Of a DNA stretch of 49,455 bases, positions 8,301 through 16,199 are shown piece after piece. Location: positions 1 through 49,455 of the forward strand of contig CAJUKS010000013.1 of the NCBI GenBank assembly GCA_910587405.1, read 5' to 3'. This stretch comes from an uncultured Alphaproteobacteria bacterium (lineage in GTDB: Bacteria > Pseudomonadota > Alphaproteobacteria > RF32 > CAG-239). The translations under genes were made by a program, and so were the position numbers. The notes below the pieces were generated by a model, which saw nothing but the letters and a program-made list of their open reading frames with translations, was not told where the DNA came from and searched no databases. Position 1 is the first letter of the stretch. Every line of letters starts with the position of its first letter.

Positions 8301-8593
8301 GGGCTTTTGATGCCGAAAACCAAAAAATTATCATCGAGGGGATGGGAATAAGTTATGCCATAGACGGTGTGGTAAAAGTAAACAAAAAGGGAGAAGCTAC
8401 CAAGAACATCAAAACTTCTCAAGGTTATGTCAAATTATCCGCGGAAAAGAAAATTAGTTTGAATGTGATTGAACGTTTACGAAAATACCAGGTGGATCCG
8501 CTGGGACGGATTGTAGAAGTCAAAAAAGAAACCCGGCTGCCGTTGACAATGATGAAAAAGAAACCGCATCCAAAGAGCAAAACGGGAGAATAA
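5378..8593 (+). CDS. cas9: Cas9 endonuclease, compact type II-C
   Basis: This 1071-aa RNA-guided nuclease cuts DNA matching crRNA spacers. RuvC-I is IFGFDLGIASVGWAV with D9. An arginine-rich bridge helix (RREKQLLRRITRRKARR) follows at about 64-80. RuvC-II is INLEVGRDL with E519. HNH is CDIDHIIPYSRS with D598 and H599. RuvC-III is HHAQDAIVIACA with H739 and D742. All catalytic residues are intact. The C-terminal quarter (about 830-1071) is the PAM-interacting part. Size and a cas9-cas1-cas2 operon without csn2 or cas4 fit subtype II-C. The start is GTG at 5378 with AGGA upstream. cas1 begins 3 bp after its stop. No PAM can be deduced from the sequence alone. Confidence 0.97.
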   Translation: MKKIIFGFDLGIASVGWAVIEYDDENFDPETGEVIEGKIIACGVRCFPVAENPKDGSSLALPRREKQLLRRITRRKARRMLGIKRLFVAKGLADSVKELEQVYAAQSGGDVWNLRVEAFERELNKKELMRVLTHLAKHRGFKSYRKAAEKADKEGGRILSAIRENCNQASAFQTLAQMVVERAKNSDHHKMRNYTPKEGKDKNVAVYVNSIPREEIEKETALIFAAQQKYGVFTEDLYRDFCRIAFRYREAGSVGKMVGKCRFENDEFRAPKEAPSAELFVAMSKINNLKLTIDGEHRFLNDEERQALLELLKNTKEVKYSTVRNKLFKGRQVFFDDVNYVSKSKKDKNGEEKAVNPEDVKFYAMKGWHKLKAEFSPEQWKEVCLNLPLLDIGMTAVACEKNDDGIERFLSEKGIASEYQEVFKRLTSSEFINLSLKALYKINPCLAEGMKYHEACEKAGYDFRDSGERLVEEKSLLLAPIAEEKQTTVPVVNRAVAQFRKVYNAMVRTYGAPDQINLEVGRDLKKNHDERRQVEQRQKKAEAERSEAKDELTKEGVSASNKNVLKYRLYQQQNGKCVYSGKAIDLRRLDENGYCDIDHIIPYSRSLDDSQNNKVLCLAEENRKKGSQTPYEYLQPLGRWEEFETIINTTPSINRLKRNNLLNKTYKEQEEDVAFRERNANDNSYIARYVKQYLEDGIDFSASQWPIKTRIQVRTGSLTDYLRHQWGLIKNRDAGDKHHAQDAIVIACATQGMVQKLSGLSAVFENKEAFRKRKAEELGHEKAEAWYKYIKRQIQKPWSGFRAEVLNKLDQVFVSRPPRKNATGAAHKDTIFSNNKNKGSLPIRNGMAEKENMFRLDVFQKEGRLYIVPIYVVDLVSGKQFVDAPQPNEYSDDCLVTINADFNFKFSLYKDDYVEINSGDEHIKGYVNQYNAQSGQLYIGSTDNSRLYKIKTSTFEQGDHIILEINGEERIGEIGAFDAENQKIIIEGMGISYAIDGVVKVNKKGEATKNIKTSQGYVKLSAEKKISLNVIERLRKYQVDPLGRIVEVKKETRLPLTMMKKKPHPKSKTGE

Positions 8594-8595
8594 AT

Positions 8596-9543
8596 ATGGG
8601 CTGGCGGATTTTGCAGATAACCAAACCTTGTAAATTATCGGTCAAAAACCGCCAACTTCTATATGAACCGTTTGAAAACGATGCATTGACAATTCCGTTG
8701 GAAGATATTTCGGTTATCATTTTGGAAAACAAACAGATTTTGCTGTCTAATGCGTTGCTTTCCGAACTGCCGGAATATGATGTTGTACTTTTTACTTGTG
8801 ACTTTTCGCATCTTCCTTCCGCAGTATTATTTCCCTTTCATACCCACTCGCGCTATTCGCAGATCGCTTGGCTGCAACAGGAGATTTCCGAACCTTTCAA
8901 AAAACGTTTATGGCAAGAAGTCGTCAAAGCGAAGATCAACAATCAGGCAGCGGCGTTGGAAATTCTAAACAAACCGAATGCTGCTAAATTGAGAGAAATT
9001 GCCAAACTGGTGCAATCGGGCGATGCTAAAAATGCAGAAGCGTTTGCCGCCGGGGTTTATTGGAAAAGCTTTTTTGAAAAATTTAATCGCAATGATGACA
9101 ATGACATCCGTAATTCCGCGCTTAATTACGGTTATGCCGTGTTACGCGGCTGTATGGCACGCAGTATTGTCGGTGCCGGGTTGTTACCTTGTTTTGGTAT
9201 TCATCATGCCAATAAACTAAATCAGTTTAATTTGGTGGATGATATGATCGAGCCTTTTCGTCCGTTTGTGGATTATGTGGTGGCTAAATTAAGTTTGAGC
9301 GAGGCCTCACAATTGAATGCGGAAATCAAAAATCAGATTTTAAAAGTGTTGGGAATGAATTGCCGGATGGGGAAAGAAGATATTAATTTGTTGAAAAGCT
9401 GTGAGATGGCAGCGTCATCTTTGGTAAAAGCAATGGATAACAAGAAGATCTCCGAATTAAAATACCGATCATGGAAAAAGAAATGTTTTTGCTTTAAGGG
9501 TGTGGATAAGTGGCCAGGGAAGGAGAAAGATATATGCGCATGA
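8596..9543 (+). CDS. cas1: CRISPR integrase Cas1, type II
   Basis: This 315-aa integrase subunit of the Cas1-Cas2 complex inserts new spacers. The N-terminal beta domain spans about 1-85; the helical catalytic domain follows. The likely metal ligands are E148, H204 (in GIHHANKLN) and E219 (in DDMIEPFRPFVDY), each one residue off the positions in the Streptococcus pyogenes protein. It begins 3 bp after cas9 stops and overlaps the cas2 start by 10 bp, so the three are one operon. The lysine-rich C-terminus (KKKCFCFKG) is encoded in the stretch that also carries the cas2 ribosome site. Confidence 0.96.
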   Translation: MGWRILQITKPCKLSVKNRQLLYEPFENDALTIPLEDISVIILENKQILLSNALLSELPEYDVVLFTCDFSHLPSAVLFPFHTHSRYSQIAWLQQEISEPFKKRLWQEVVKAKINNQAAALEILNKPNAAKLREIAKLVQSGDAKNAEAFAAGVYWKSFFEKFNRNDDNDIRNSALNYGYAVLRGCMARSIVGAGLLPCFGIHHANKLNQFNLVDDMIEPFRPFVDYVVAKLSLSEASQLNAEIKNQILKVLGMNCRMGKEDINLLKSCEMAASSLVKAMDNKKISELKYRSWKKKCFCFKGVDKWPGKEKDICA

Positions 9544-9839
9544 TTGTCTTTTTTGACCTGCCGACCATAACTAAAACCGATCGGCGCAATGCGAGTCGCC
9601 TAAGGAATTTCTTGATTAAAGACGGTTATACAATGTTGCAACTCTCAGTCTATTCACGGATTTGTAAAGGTCAGGATGACGTTGAAAAGCATGCCAAACG
9701 TTTGAAATGCTTGATTCCTAAGACCGGAAGCGTTAGACTGTTAACAGTAACCGAAAAACAATATGCTTCGATGGAAATTCTGGTCGGAAGTTTAAAAAAA
9801 GAGGAAGAAATAGGTGATAAACAACTTATTTTGCTTTGA
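9534..9839 (+). CDS. cas2: CRISPR adaptation protein Cas2
   Basis: The protein has 101 residues from the ATG at 9534, beginning MRMIVFFDLPT. This is the ferredoxin-fold first strand with the conserved aspartate (D8). YSRI near residue 41 and a C-terminal beta strand complete the fold. Cas2 dimers bridge two Cas1 dimers and measure the spacer. I prefer this ATG to the upstream frame start at 9510 because AAGGAG precedes it at good distance. It overlaps the end of cas1. A hairpin terminator follows, then the array. Confidence 0.95.
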   Translation: MRMIVFFDLPTITKTDRRNASRLRNFLIKDGYTMLQLSVYSRICKGQDDVEKHAKRLKCLIPKTGSVRLLTVTEKQYASMEILVGSLKKEEEIGDKQLILL

Positions 9840-9863
9840 ATTTTTTATCTGTGAAATCAAAAA

Positions 9864-9889
9864 AGCCGTTGAATATCAACGGCTTTTTT
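9864..9889. terminator. Bidirectional terminator between cas2 and the array
   Basis: AGCCGTTGA, loop ATA and TCAACGGCT form a perfect 9-bp stem with T6 on the plus side and A6 (T6 on the minus strand) on the other. It can end both the cas operon and the leftward pre-crRNA transcripts. Confidence 0.85.
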
Positions 9890-9896
9890 GAAATGT

Positions 9897-10642
9897 AGTA
9901 TAGCATATCTGATTTGGAAAGGAAGCTATAACCGTTTCAAAATATAGGCGTTGCAGAGGTTGAGTATAGCATATCTGATTTGGAAAGGAAGCTATAACTA
10001 ACCAAAGAAGGGTTTACTGCACTTGAGCAGTATAGCATATCTGATTTGGAAAGGAAGCTATAACCCCACAACTCGATGTATGAAGATGATGAGGAGTATA
10101 GCATATCTGATTTGGAAAGGAAGCTATAACGGTTGTATTCATTTATAATAGTCCCTTTTAAGTATAGCATATCTGATTTGGAAAGGAAGCTATAACGCTT
10201 TCATTTGCTTAAAGTCTTCAGCAAAAAGTATAGCATATCTGATTTGGAAAGGAAGCTATAACTCGTCTTTTCCGTTTTGAGTTAAAAGTTATAGTATAGC
10301 ATATCTGATTTGGAAAGGAAGCTATAACTATATTATTTGATACCGCTGTCAACCATGGAGTATAGCATATCTGATTTGGAAAGGAAGCTATAACTCTATA
10401 TCCATAGGTTCAAGCATATCAACAAGTATAGCACATCTGATTTGGAAAGGAAGCTATAACTAGTGGTTACACATCATGCGCCAAGCGAACAGTATAGCAC
10501 ATCTGATTTGGAAAGGAAGCTATAACTATTAAAAAGCTTTGAAGAATATCCGCCGGAGTATAGCACATCTGATTTGGAAAGGAAGCTATAACGTTCTTCG
10601 GGTGACTCCGCTCAAATCAGTTAGTATAGCACATCTGATTTG
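9897..10642 (-). CRISPR. Type II-C CRISPR array, 12 repeats, 11 spacers
   Basis: Repeats of 36 bp start at 9897 and recur every 66 bp to 10623, with 30-bp spacers. In crRNA orientation (minus strand) the repeat begins GTTATAGCTTCCTTTCC and ends CAGATATGCTATACT. The ending is an extended -10 box (TGC-TATACT), as in Neisseria type II-C arrays, where every repeat is a promoter. The repeats at 10425, 10491, 10557 and 10623 share one T-to-C change (plus-strand GCACATC). The last repeat is intact for only about 20 bases and then breaks down next to uvrA. The tracrRNA at 1053-1168 pairs with this strand. No spacer matches another part of this window by eye. Confidence 0.97.
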
Positions 10643-10652
10643 AAAAGACCGG

Positions 10653-13469
10653 TTATTTCAATTTCTGTCGCAGATATTTGGCGGTATAGCTGTGAGGAGA
10701 CTGGGCAACTTCTTCCGGGGTTCCTTCAGCCACAATTCTGCCGCCGCCGTCGCCGCCTTCGGGGCCTAAATCGACGATATAGTCAGCCACTTTGATAACA
10801 TCCAGATTATGTTCAATCACCACCACCGTGTTGCCTTGGTCGCCTAAGGTCTGCAGAACCTTCAACAGACGGTTGATGTCTTCAAAATGCAATCCTGTGG
10901 TCGGTTCGTCGAGGATGTAAAGCGTTTTGCCGGTAGCACGTTTGGAAAGCTCTTTTGAAAGTTTGATTCGCTGCGCCTCGCCTCCGGACAAAGTGGTTGC
11001 CGGTTGTCCGAGATGAATGTAGCCGAGTCCGACTTTGCGCAGCAGTTCAAGCCGGTTTTTGATTGACGGGATTGCGTCAAAAAAGGCATGTGCTTCGTCA
11101 ACGGTCATATCCAACACGTCGGCAATTGATTTTCCTTTATATTTGACCTCCAGCGTTTCGCGGTTAAAACGTTTGCCTTTACAGACATCGCAGGCAACGT
11201 AAACGTCGGGCAGAAAATGCATTTCGATTTTGGTAACACCGTCGCCTTTGCAGGCTTCGCAACGGCCGCCGGCGACATTGAACGAAAAACGCCCGGCGTT
11301 GTATCCGCGTGCTTTCGCCTCCGGCAACCCGGCAAACCAATCGCGGATATAAGTAAACAGGCCGGTGTAGGTTGCCGGGTTGGAACGAGGCGTACGGCCG
11401 ATCGGCGACTGATCGATGTCGATGACCTTGTCGATGTTTTCCAGTCCGCTCAGTTGATCGTATATTCCTGCCGGTTCGCGGCTGCCGTTGAGTTCCTTGT
11501 TAACGGCCTTAAACAAGGTTTCTAAAATCAAAGACGATTTTCCGCCGCCCGAAACACCGGTGATGCAGGTCATGGTGCCGAGCGGAATTTGCAGGTCGAC
11601 ATTTTTAAGGTTGTTGGTTCGAACACCGTTGATGCCGAGAAAATGACCGTTACCGCGGCGTCTTTGACGCGGAACCTCTATTTCTTTTTTTCCGGTCAGA
11701 TATTGAGCGGTCAGGCTTTCGGGATTTTTCAAAACATGTGCAACGGTTCCTTCGGCCACCACGTGACCGCCGTGTTCGCCGGCGCCGGGTCCCATATCGA
11801 CCAGATAATCGGCAGCGCGGATGGCGTCTTCGTCATGCTCGACCACAATCACCGTATTGCCGATATCACGCAGGCGGGTCAGCGTTTCCAGCAGACGATC
11901 ATTATCGCGTTGATGCAATCCGATCGAAGGCTCGTCAAGCACATACATGACGCCGGTCAATCCCGAACCGATTTGCGAGGCGAGACGGATTCGCTGCGCT
12001 TCGCCGCCGGACAGGGTTCCCGATTGCCGGGACAGGGACAGATATTCCAGCCCGACGTTGTTCAAAAAGTTGAGCCGGTCGGTAATTTCCTTGAGAATTT
12101 TGCGGGCAATTTCCTGCTTTTGCGGACTGAGTTGTTCCTCGGCATGCCCAAACCATTCGCGCGCCTGTTTGATGGACATGGCGGAAACGTCCATAATGTC
12201 AGCGCCGCCGATCTTGATCGCCAATGCTTCCGGTTTGAGGCGTTTGCCTTGACAATGCTCGCACATTGCGGCCGATTGATATTGAGAAAATTCGTCCCGG
12301 ATCGCCTGAGAGTCGGTCTCCATAAAACGCCGTTCCAAATTGTTGATAACCCCTTCAAACGGTTTGTGGGTAACAAAACGGGAATAGTACATCGGCACCG
12401 TTTGCGAACCGGAACCGTACAGAATAACGTTGCGTGCCTGTTCCGGCAGTTCCTTCCACGGCGTTTTCATCGAAATGCCGAGGTAACGGCATAACGATTC
12501 GAGCGTATCGGTGTAAAAACCGTGCTTGCGGCTGTACCACGGTAAAATGGCGCCTTGTGCCATCGAAAGGTTTTCGTTGGGAACGATCAGTTCGGGGTCC
12601 ATATACAGCCGTGCGCCGATACCGTCGCAATGAGGGCAGGCACCGTAGGGGTTGTTAAACGAAAACAGCCGCGGTTCGATCTCCTCAATCGTAAAGCCGC
12701 TGACCGGACAGGCAAACTTGGAAGAAAAGGTGATGCGGCTGCCCGAGGCGGCGTCCTCGGCAAACAGCAGTCCGTCACTCAGTTTCAGAGCCGTTTCGAC
12801 CGACTGGGCCAGACGGGTTTCGAGTCCCGGTTTAATCACCAGACGGTCCACGACCACTTCAATATCATGTTTTTGATTTTTGTTTAACTCCGGCAGTTCT
12901 TCAATGGCGTAAACGGTACCGTCGATTTTAAGGCGCTGGTAGCCCTGACGCTGCAAACTTTCAAATTCTTTTTTGAATTCGCCCTTTTTGCCGCGGGCGA
13001 TCGGTGCCAACAACAGGATTTTGCTTCCTTCGGGCAAAGCCGCAATGCGGTCGACCATTTGCGAAACCGTCTGGGATTCGATCGGCAAGCCGGTTGCCGG
13101 CGAGTAGGGGGTGCCGGCGCGAGCCCAGAGCAAACGCATATAATCATAAATTTCGGTTACGGTGCCGACAGTTGAGCGCGGGTTGTGAGAAGTGGTTTTT
13201 TGTTCAATTGAAATGGCCGGCGAAAGGCCTTCGATCGAGTCGACGTCCGGTTTTTTCATCAGTTCGAGAAATTGACGTGCATAAGAGGACAGACTTTCGA
13301 CATAGCGGCGCTGTCCCTCGGCATAAACGGTGTCAAATGCCAGCGACGATTTGCCCGAACCCGACAGTCCGGTAATGACGGTCAGCTTGTTTTTCGGAAT
13401 GCTGATATCAATGTTTTTGAGGTTATGTTCCCGGGCGCCCCGGATTTCGATAAAATTGTTTTCCGCCAT
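10653..13469 (-). CDS. uvrA: Excinuclease ABC subunit A
   Basis: This 938-aa UvrA is the damage-recognition ATPase of nucleotide excision repair; it loads UvrB. It has two ABC modules: Walker A GLSGSGKSS near residue 32 and GVSGGGKSS in the second half, signatures LSGGEAQRIRLAS and LSGGEAQRIKLSK, and Walker B VLDEPS and ILDEPT. Zinc-binding CxxC pairs (CPHCDG, CEACKG, CDVCKG) are present. Length matches the family (about 940). The start at 13469 (MAENNFIEIRG) follows GGAGAAAACAG; a frame start at 13520 adds 17 unlikely residues. Its stop is only 10 bp from the CRISPR array and no terminator intervenes, so uvrA transcripts should run into the array in crRNA sense. Confidence 0.97.
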   Translation of the reverse strand: MAENNFIEIRGAREHNLKNIDISIPKNKLTVITGLSGSGKSSLAFDTVYAEGQRRYVESLSSYARQFLELMKKPDVDSIEGLSPAISIEQKTTSHNPRSTVGTVTEIYDYMRLLWARAGTPYSPATGLPIESQTVSQMVDRIAALPEGSKILLLAPIARGKKGEFKKEFESLQRQGYQRLKIDGTVYAIEELPELNKNQKHDIEVVVDRLVIKPGLETRLAQSVETALKLSDGLLFAEDAASGSRITFSSKFACPVSGFTIEEIEPRLFSFNNPYGACPHCDGIGARLYMDPELIVPNENLSMAQGAILPWYSRKHGFYTDTLESLCRYLGISMKTPWKELPEQARNVILYGSGSQTVPMYYSRFVTHKPFEGVINNLERRFMETDSQAIRDEFSQYQSAAMCEHCQGKRLKPEALAIKIGGADIMDVSAMSIKQAREWFGHAEEQLSPQKQEIARKILKEITDRLNFLNNVGLEYLSLSRQSGTLSGGEAQRIRLASQIGSGLTGVMYVLDEPSIGLHQRDNDRLLETLTRLRDIGNTVIVVEHDEDAIRAADYLVDMGPGAGEHGGHVVAEGTVAHVLKNPESLTAQYLTGKKEIEVPRQRRRGNGHFLGINGVRTNNLKNVDLQIPLGTMTCITGVSGGGKSSLILETLFKAVNKELNGSREPAGIYDQLSGLENIDKVIDIDQSPIGRTPRSNPATYTGLFTYIRDWFAGLPEAKARGYNAGRFSFNVAGGRCEACKGDGVTKIEMHFLPDVYVACDVCKGKRFNRETLEVKYKGKSIADVLDMTVDEAHAFFDAIPSIKNRLELLRKVGLGYIHLGQPATTLSGGEAQRIKLSKELSKRATGKTLYILDEPTTGLHFEDINRLLKVLQTLGDQGNTVVVIEHNLDVIKVADYIVDLGPEGGDGGGRIVAEGTPEEVAQSPHSYTAKYLRQKLK

Positions 13470-13616
13470 CTGTTTTCTCCAATCGGACAATATAACCGCG
13501 AAAGAACAAAAAGGCAACAAAAAAGCTTGTCGGAGCGAAGTTTCGGATGGGAATAATTTTAAAATTATAACCTTGGTTGAAAGATTTTTTAGTTTTATGT
13601 CAATAAAAAGAGATCA

Positions 13617-13646
13617 TTGCTTGCAGGTTATAATTTATTGTATAAA
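13617..13646 (+). promoter_or_regulatory. Candidate promoter of the periplasmic binding protein gene
   Basis: TTGCTT, 18 bases and TATAAA lie 34 bp upstream of the chosen start. Spacing is acceptable and the -35 box is weak. Confidence 0.4.
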
Positions 13647-13679
13647 CTGAATACTGAACTTTATTTTATAAATCAGAAG

Positions 13680-14804
13680 ATGGTTATGATTGATTGTAAG
13701 TACACTTTTTTGCTGGCCTGTGGTCTGCTGTGGTCTTTTTCGGTGCGGGCCGACCTTAATATTGCGCTGATTGCCCCTACCGACGGTGATTTTAAATATT
13801 TTAGCGAGGAACTGGTCAACGGCGCCAAAGTGGCCGTGGACGAGATTAATGAGTCCGGCGGTTTGCTGGGGAAAAAAATCAATCTGATTCAAATTGACGA
13901 TCCGTGCGACGATACCCTCTCGCTGACGACGGCTCAGATGATGGCGGTCAATCGTTCTCAGGAAGATAAAATGCATTTGGTGTTGGGCCCGCATTGCAGC
14001 AATCAGGCGGAAAAAATCGCCGATATTTTTGCCGCGGCGGAAATTTTTCAGATTCTGCCGATCGGCGGCAGTCCGGCCGTTTACAAAAAAAATTATCGCA
14101 ATCTGATCGAATTTGTCGGCTCGCCGGAACAACAGGCGGTCGATTTCTTTCGCTATTATACCGAAACTTATCCCGGACGCCGTCTGGCGGTGGCCTATAA
14201 CGGGCAATATCCCGAAATGCTTGCGGTGGCCAAAGAAATTCAGCATCTGTTTACCAAAGCGGGACAAGGCAGCTATTTGAAAGCTTTTGATACCGGCGAG
14301 TTTAACGGTAACGCCCGTCGGATCGCGCAAACGGTTAAGACCGGCAATGCCGAAATTTTGTTTATGCTGGACCGGGCCGAACCGACAATGGAAACCGTAC
14401 GTCAGTTGAAAACCGACAACCCCGGTTTTGTTATTTTTACCAACCGCTATTTCAGCAGCCGCAAATTTGCCCGCAAGCTGGGAAATGTTGCCGAAGGAAC
14501 GTACCTTTTGTCCTTGCCGCCGCTGCAGGGAAATCCGAATTTTGCCGAAGATCTGGTGAGGCTGCGTTTATGGGGGATTGAACCGGAAGGACTGATGGCG
14601 TATGGTTATCTTTCGGTAAAACTGTGGGGACGGACGGTCAATCAGGCACAAAGCTTTGCCCCCGCAAAACTGGCTCGCAGCCTCAATAAAAAACTGGTGC
14701 AGACCGGATGGGGCAACGTTGTTTATACCGACGGCATTCCCGATCGTTCGTTGAAATATGCCATTTACCGTTTTGAAAACGGAGAATATGCACAAGTCTA
14801 TTGA
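13680..14804 (+). CDS. Periplasmic branched-chain amino acid-type binding protein
   Basis: This protein of about 374 aa has a signal peptide (hydrophobic FLLACGLLWSFSV, cleavage likely after VRA). A type I periplasmic binding fold follows, of the Leu/Ile/Val-binding family: LNIALIAPTDGDF at the mature N-terminus, LVNGAKVAVDEINESGGLLGKKI, and the conserved GPHCSNQ ligand-loop region. Such proteins deliver amino acids or related ligands to an ABC importer or act as sensors. No permease or ATPase genes lie beside it, so the partner is elsewhere or lost. The start could be ATG 13680 or 13686. An upstream in-frame ATG at 13617 would overlap the candidate promoter and spoil the signal peptide. Confidence 0.85.
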   Translation: MVMIDCKYTFLLACGLLWSFSVRADLNIALIAPTDGDFKYFSEELVNGAKVAVDEINESGGLLGKKINLIQIDDPCDDTLSLTTAQMMAVNRSQEDKMHLVLGPHCSNQAEKIADIFAAAEIFQILPIGGSPAVYKKNYRNLIEFVGSPEQQAVDFFRYYTETYPGRRLAVAYNGQYPEMLAVAKEIQHLFTKAGQGSYLKAFDTGEFNGNARRIAQTVKTGNAEILFMLDRAEPTMETVRQLKTDNPGFVIFTNRYFSSRKFARKLGNVAEGTYLLSLPPLQGNPNFAEDLVRLRLWGIEPEGLMAYGYLSVKLWGRTVNQAQSFAPAKLARSLNKKLVQTGWGNVVYTDGIPDRSLKYAIYRFENGEYAQVY

Positions 14805-14812
14805 TTTTTTGC

Positions 14813-14841
14813 TTGGATGATAAAATATTTTCCCCTATAGT
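14813..14841 (+). promoter_or_regulatory. Promoter of ssb
   Basis: TTGGAT, 17 bases and TATAGT stand about 40 bp before the ssb start codon. Confidence 0.6.
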
Positions 14842-14879
14842 CGTGTCAGTGATCAATTTTTTAATAAAGGTATAAAATA

Positions 14880-15338
14880 ATGGTTGGAAGTATCAACAAG
14901 GTAATTTTGGTCGGCAATCTCGGCGCCGATCCGCGTGTCAACACCACCCAAAACGGCAGCAAAGTCGTTACTTTGAGCGTTGCGACGTCGGACAGCTGGA
15001 AAGATAAGCTTTCGGGCGAAAGAAAAGAGAGAACCGAATGGCATCGTGTGGTTGTTTTTAACACTCAATTGGCTGACGTGGCAGAAAAATATCTTCGCAA
15101 AGGTTCAAAAGTATATCTCGAAGGTCAGTTGCAGACCCGCAAATGGGAAGATGCCAACGGTCAGGAAAAATATACCACCGAAGTGGTTTTGCAAAACTTC
15201 AGTTCCAACCTGATTATGCTGGACGGCCGCGGTGAAAGCGGCGGTGACGTGTTCTCCGGTTCCGCCTCCGCTTCCGGATGGGATTCTGCGCCGGCTGCCG
15301 GCAGTTCGTCCGATTTGGATGACGATATTCCGTTTTAG
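14880..15338 (+). CDS. ssb: Single-stranded DNA-binding protein
   Basis: This 152-aa protein has an OB fold over residues 1-110 (NKVILVGNLGADP at the start, TEWHRVVVF and KGSKVYLEGQL in the middle). A flexible Gly/Ser/Ala tail follows, ending in DLDDDIPF, the acidic tip by which SSB recruits replication and repair proteins. It forms tetramers on single-stranded DNA. It has its own promoter and a strong terminator directly after the stop, so it is monocistronic. The neighbour uvrA on the other strand is also a genome-maintenance gene, as in many Proteobacteria where the two are adjacent; here one gene has come between them. Confidence 0.97.
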   Translation: MVGSINKVILVGNLGADPRVNTTQNGSKVVTLSVATSDSWKDKLSGERKERTEWHRVVVFNTQLADVAEKYLRKGSKVYLEGQLQTRKWEDANGQEKYTTEVVLQNFSSNLIMLDGRGESGGDVFSGSASASGWDSAPAAGSSSDLDDDIPF

Positions 15339-15357
15339 GAAGATAATAAAAATTTCA

Positions 15358-15379
15358 CCCCGGATTTCCGGGGTTTTTT
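15358..15379 (+). terminator. Rho-independent terminator after ssb
   Basis: CCCCGG, loop ATTT and CCGGGG are followed by TTTTTT, 20 bp after the ssb stop. Confidence 0.9.
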
Positions 15380-15483
15380 ATCGGCCGATCCGAGATTGCG
15401 CATCGGCACATTTTAAACCGCCCGAATTGAAGGCGGTTTTTAAATGCCTATATTATACAAAATCGCAATAGGAGTGCTTTTTG

Positions 15484-16113
15484 ATGGATTATGCGCTGAT
15501 TTCCTTTCGGATGCTTCTTGTCTTTACGCTGGTTTTGATATTTTTTCAGTTTTCCGGCAATAAACGCCAGTTTACCCAGATGACCAGTTTCGATTTGATC
15601 AGCAATTTTGTTCTCAGTTCGATTCTGGGCGGTTATTTGTTTAATGCCAACCTGAGCTGGATCGATTTTATCTACATTGTTACGATCTATTTTGTTATCA
15701 GCGGCGTGATAAACTATTTGGCCAAAAATACGGTGTGGGGCCGCGGAGTGGTGATCGGTACGCCGACGGTCATTATTAACAATGGGTGTTTATTGCCTGA
15801 AAATCTGCAAAAAATGAATATGAACATGTTGGATTTCATGTCATTGCTGCGGACCAAAAAAGTTCATTCGCTGGAAGACGTGAAGTTGGCGCAGATAGAA
15901 GTCGGCGGTGAATTGACCGTGGTGTTGCGGGGAGAAAAAGACTTTTCTTCAGTGTTGATCGAAAACGGTAATATTCACAAAGAAAATTTGAAAAAAATCG
16001 GAAAAAGTAACGACTGGTTGCAACAACAGCTGAAAAAACGAAAGCTTGTCATAAAAGATGTCTTTTTTGCCGAATGGTTTGAAGATGACCTGTATGTGAT
16101 AAAGTTCAAATAG
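15484..16113 (+). CDS. DUF421/YetF-type membrane protein
   Basis: This 209-aa protein has three N-terminal membrane helices (about 5-24, 37-55, 60-80) followed by a cytoplasmic alpha/beta domain. That domain begins GVVIGTPTVIINNGCLLPENLQK, the diagnostic region of the YetF/DUF421 family, and contains MLDFMSLLRTKKV. The family's function is uncertain; Bacillus members affect spore and envelope properties. I start at ATG 15484 with AGGAG upstream, rather than the overlapping TTG at 15481. It stands alone, with a terminator on each side. Confidence 0.85.
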   Translation: MDYALISFRMLLVFTLVLIFFQFSGNKRQFTQMTSFDLISNFVLSSILGGYLFNANLSWIDFIYIVTIYFVISGVINYLAKNTVWGRGVVIGTPTVIINNGCLLPENLQKMNMNMLDFMSLLRTKKVHSLEDVKLAQIEVGGELTVVLRGEKDFSSVLIENGNIHKENLKKIGKSNDWLQQQLKKRKLVIKDVFFAEWFEDDLYVIKFK

Positions 16114-16148
16114 CAACGGTCTCTCAAAGAAGTGTCGGCCGGAATAAG

Positions 16149-16186
16149 AAAATCCCCTGACCGTTGCGGCCAGAGGATTTGTTTTT
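16149..16186 (+). terminator. Terminator between convergent genes
   Basis: AATCC and CTG pair with CAG and GGATT around GTTGC in an imperfect stem, followed by GTTTTT. It separates the YetF-like gene from the minus-strand lysozyme. Confidence 0.65.
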
Positions 16187-16199
16187 AGATTGTCAGAGT

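Noticed and set aside
9937..10170. 77-codon minus-strand frame inside the array
   Set aside because: It is the CRISPR repeat translated repeatedly (SFLSKSDMLY) with spacer-coded segments.
10623..10660. Degenerate last repeat as a possible tracrRNA anti-repeat
   Set aside because: It lacks the GAAGCTATAAC half and runs into the uvrA coding sequence.
11589..12494. 301-codon plus-strand frame inside uvrA
   Set aside because: It is a shadow of uvrA, whose motifs are complete on the minus strand.
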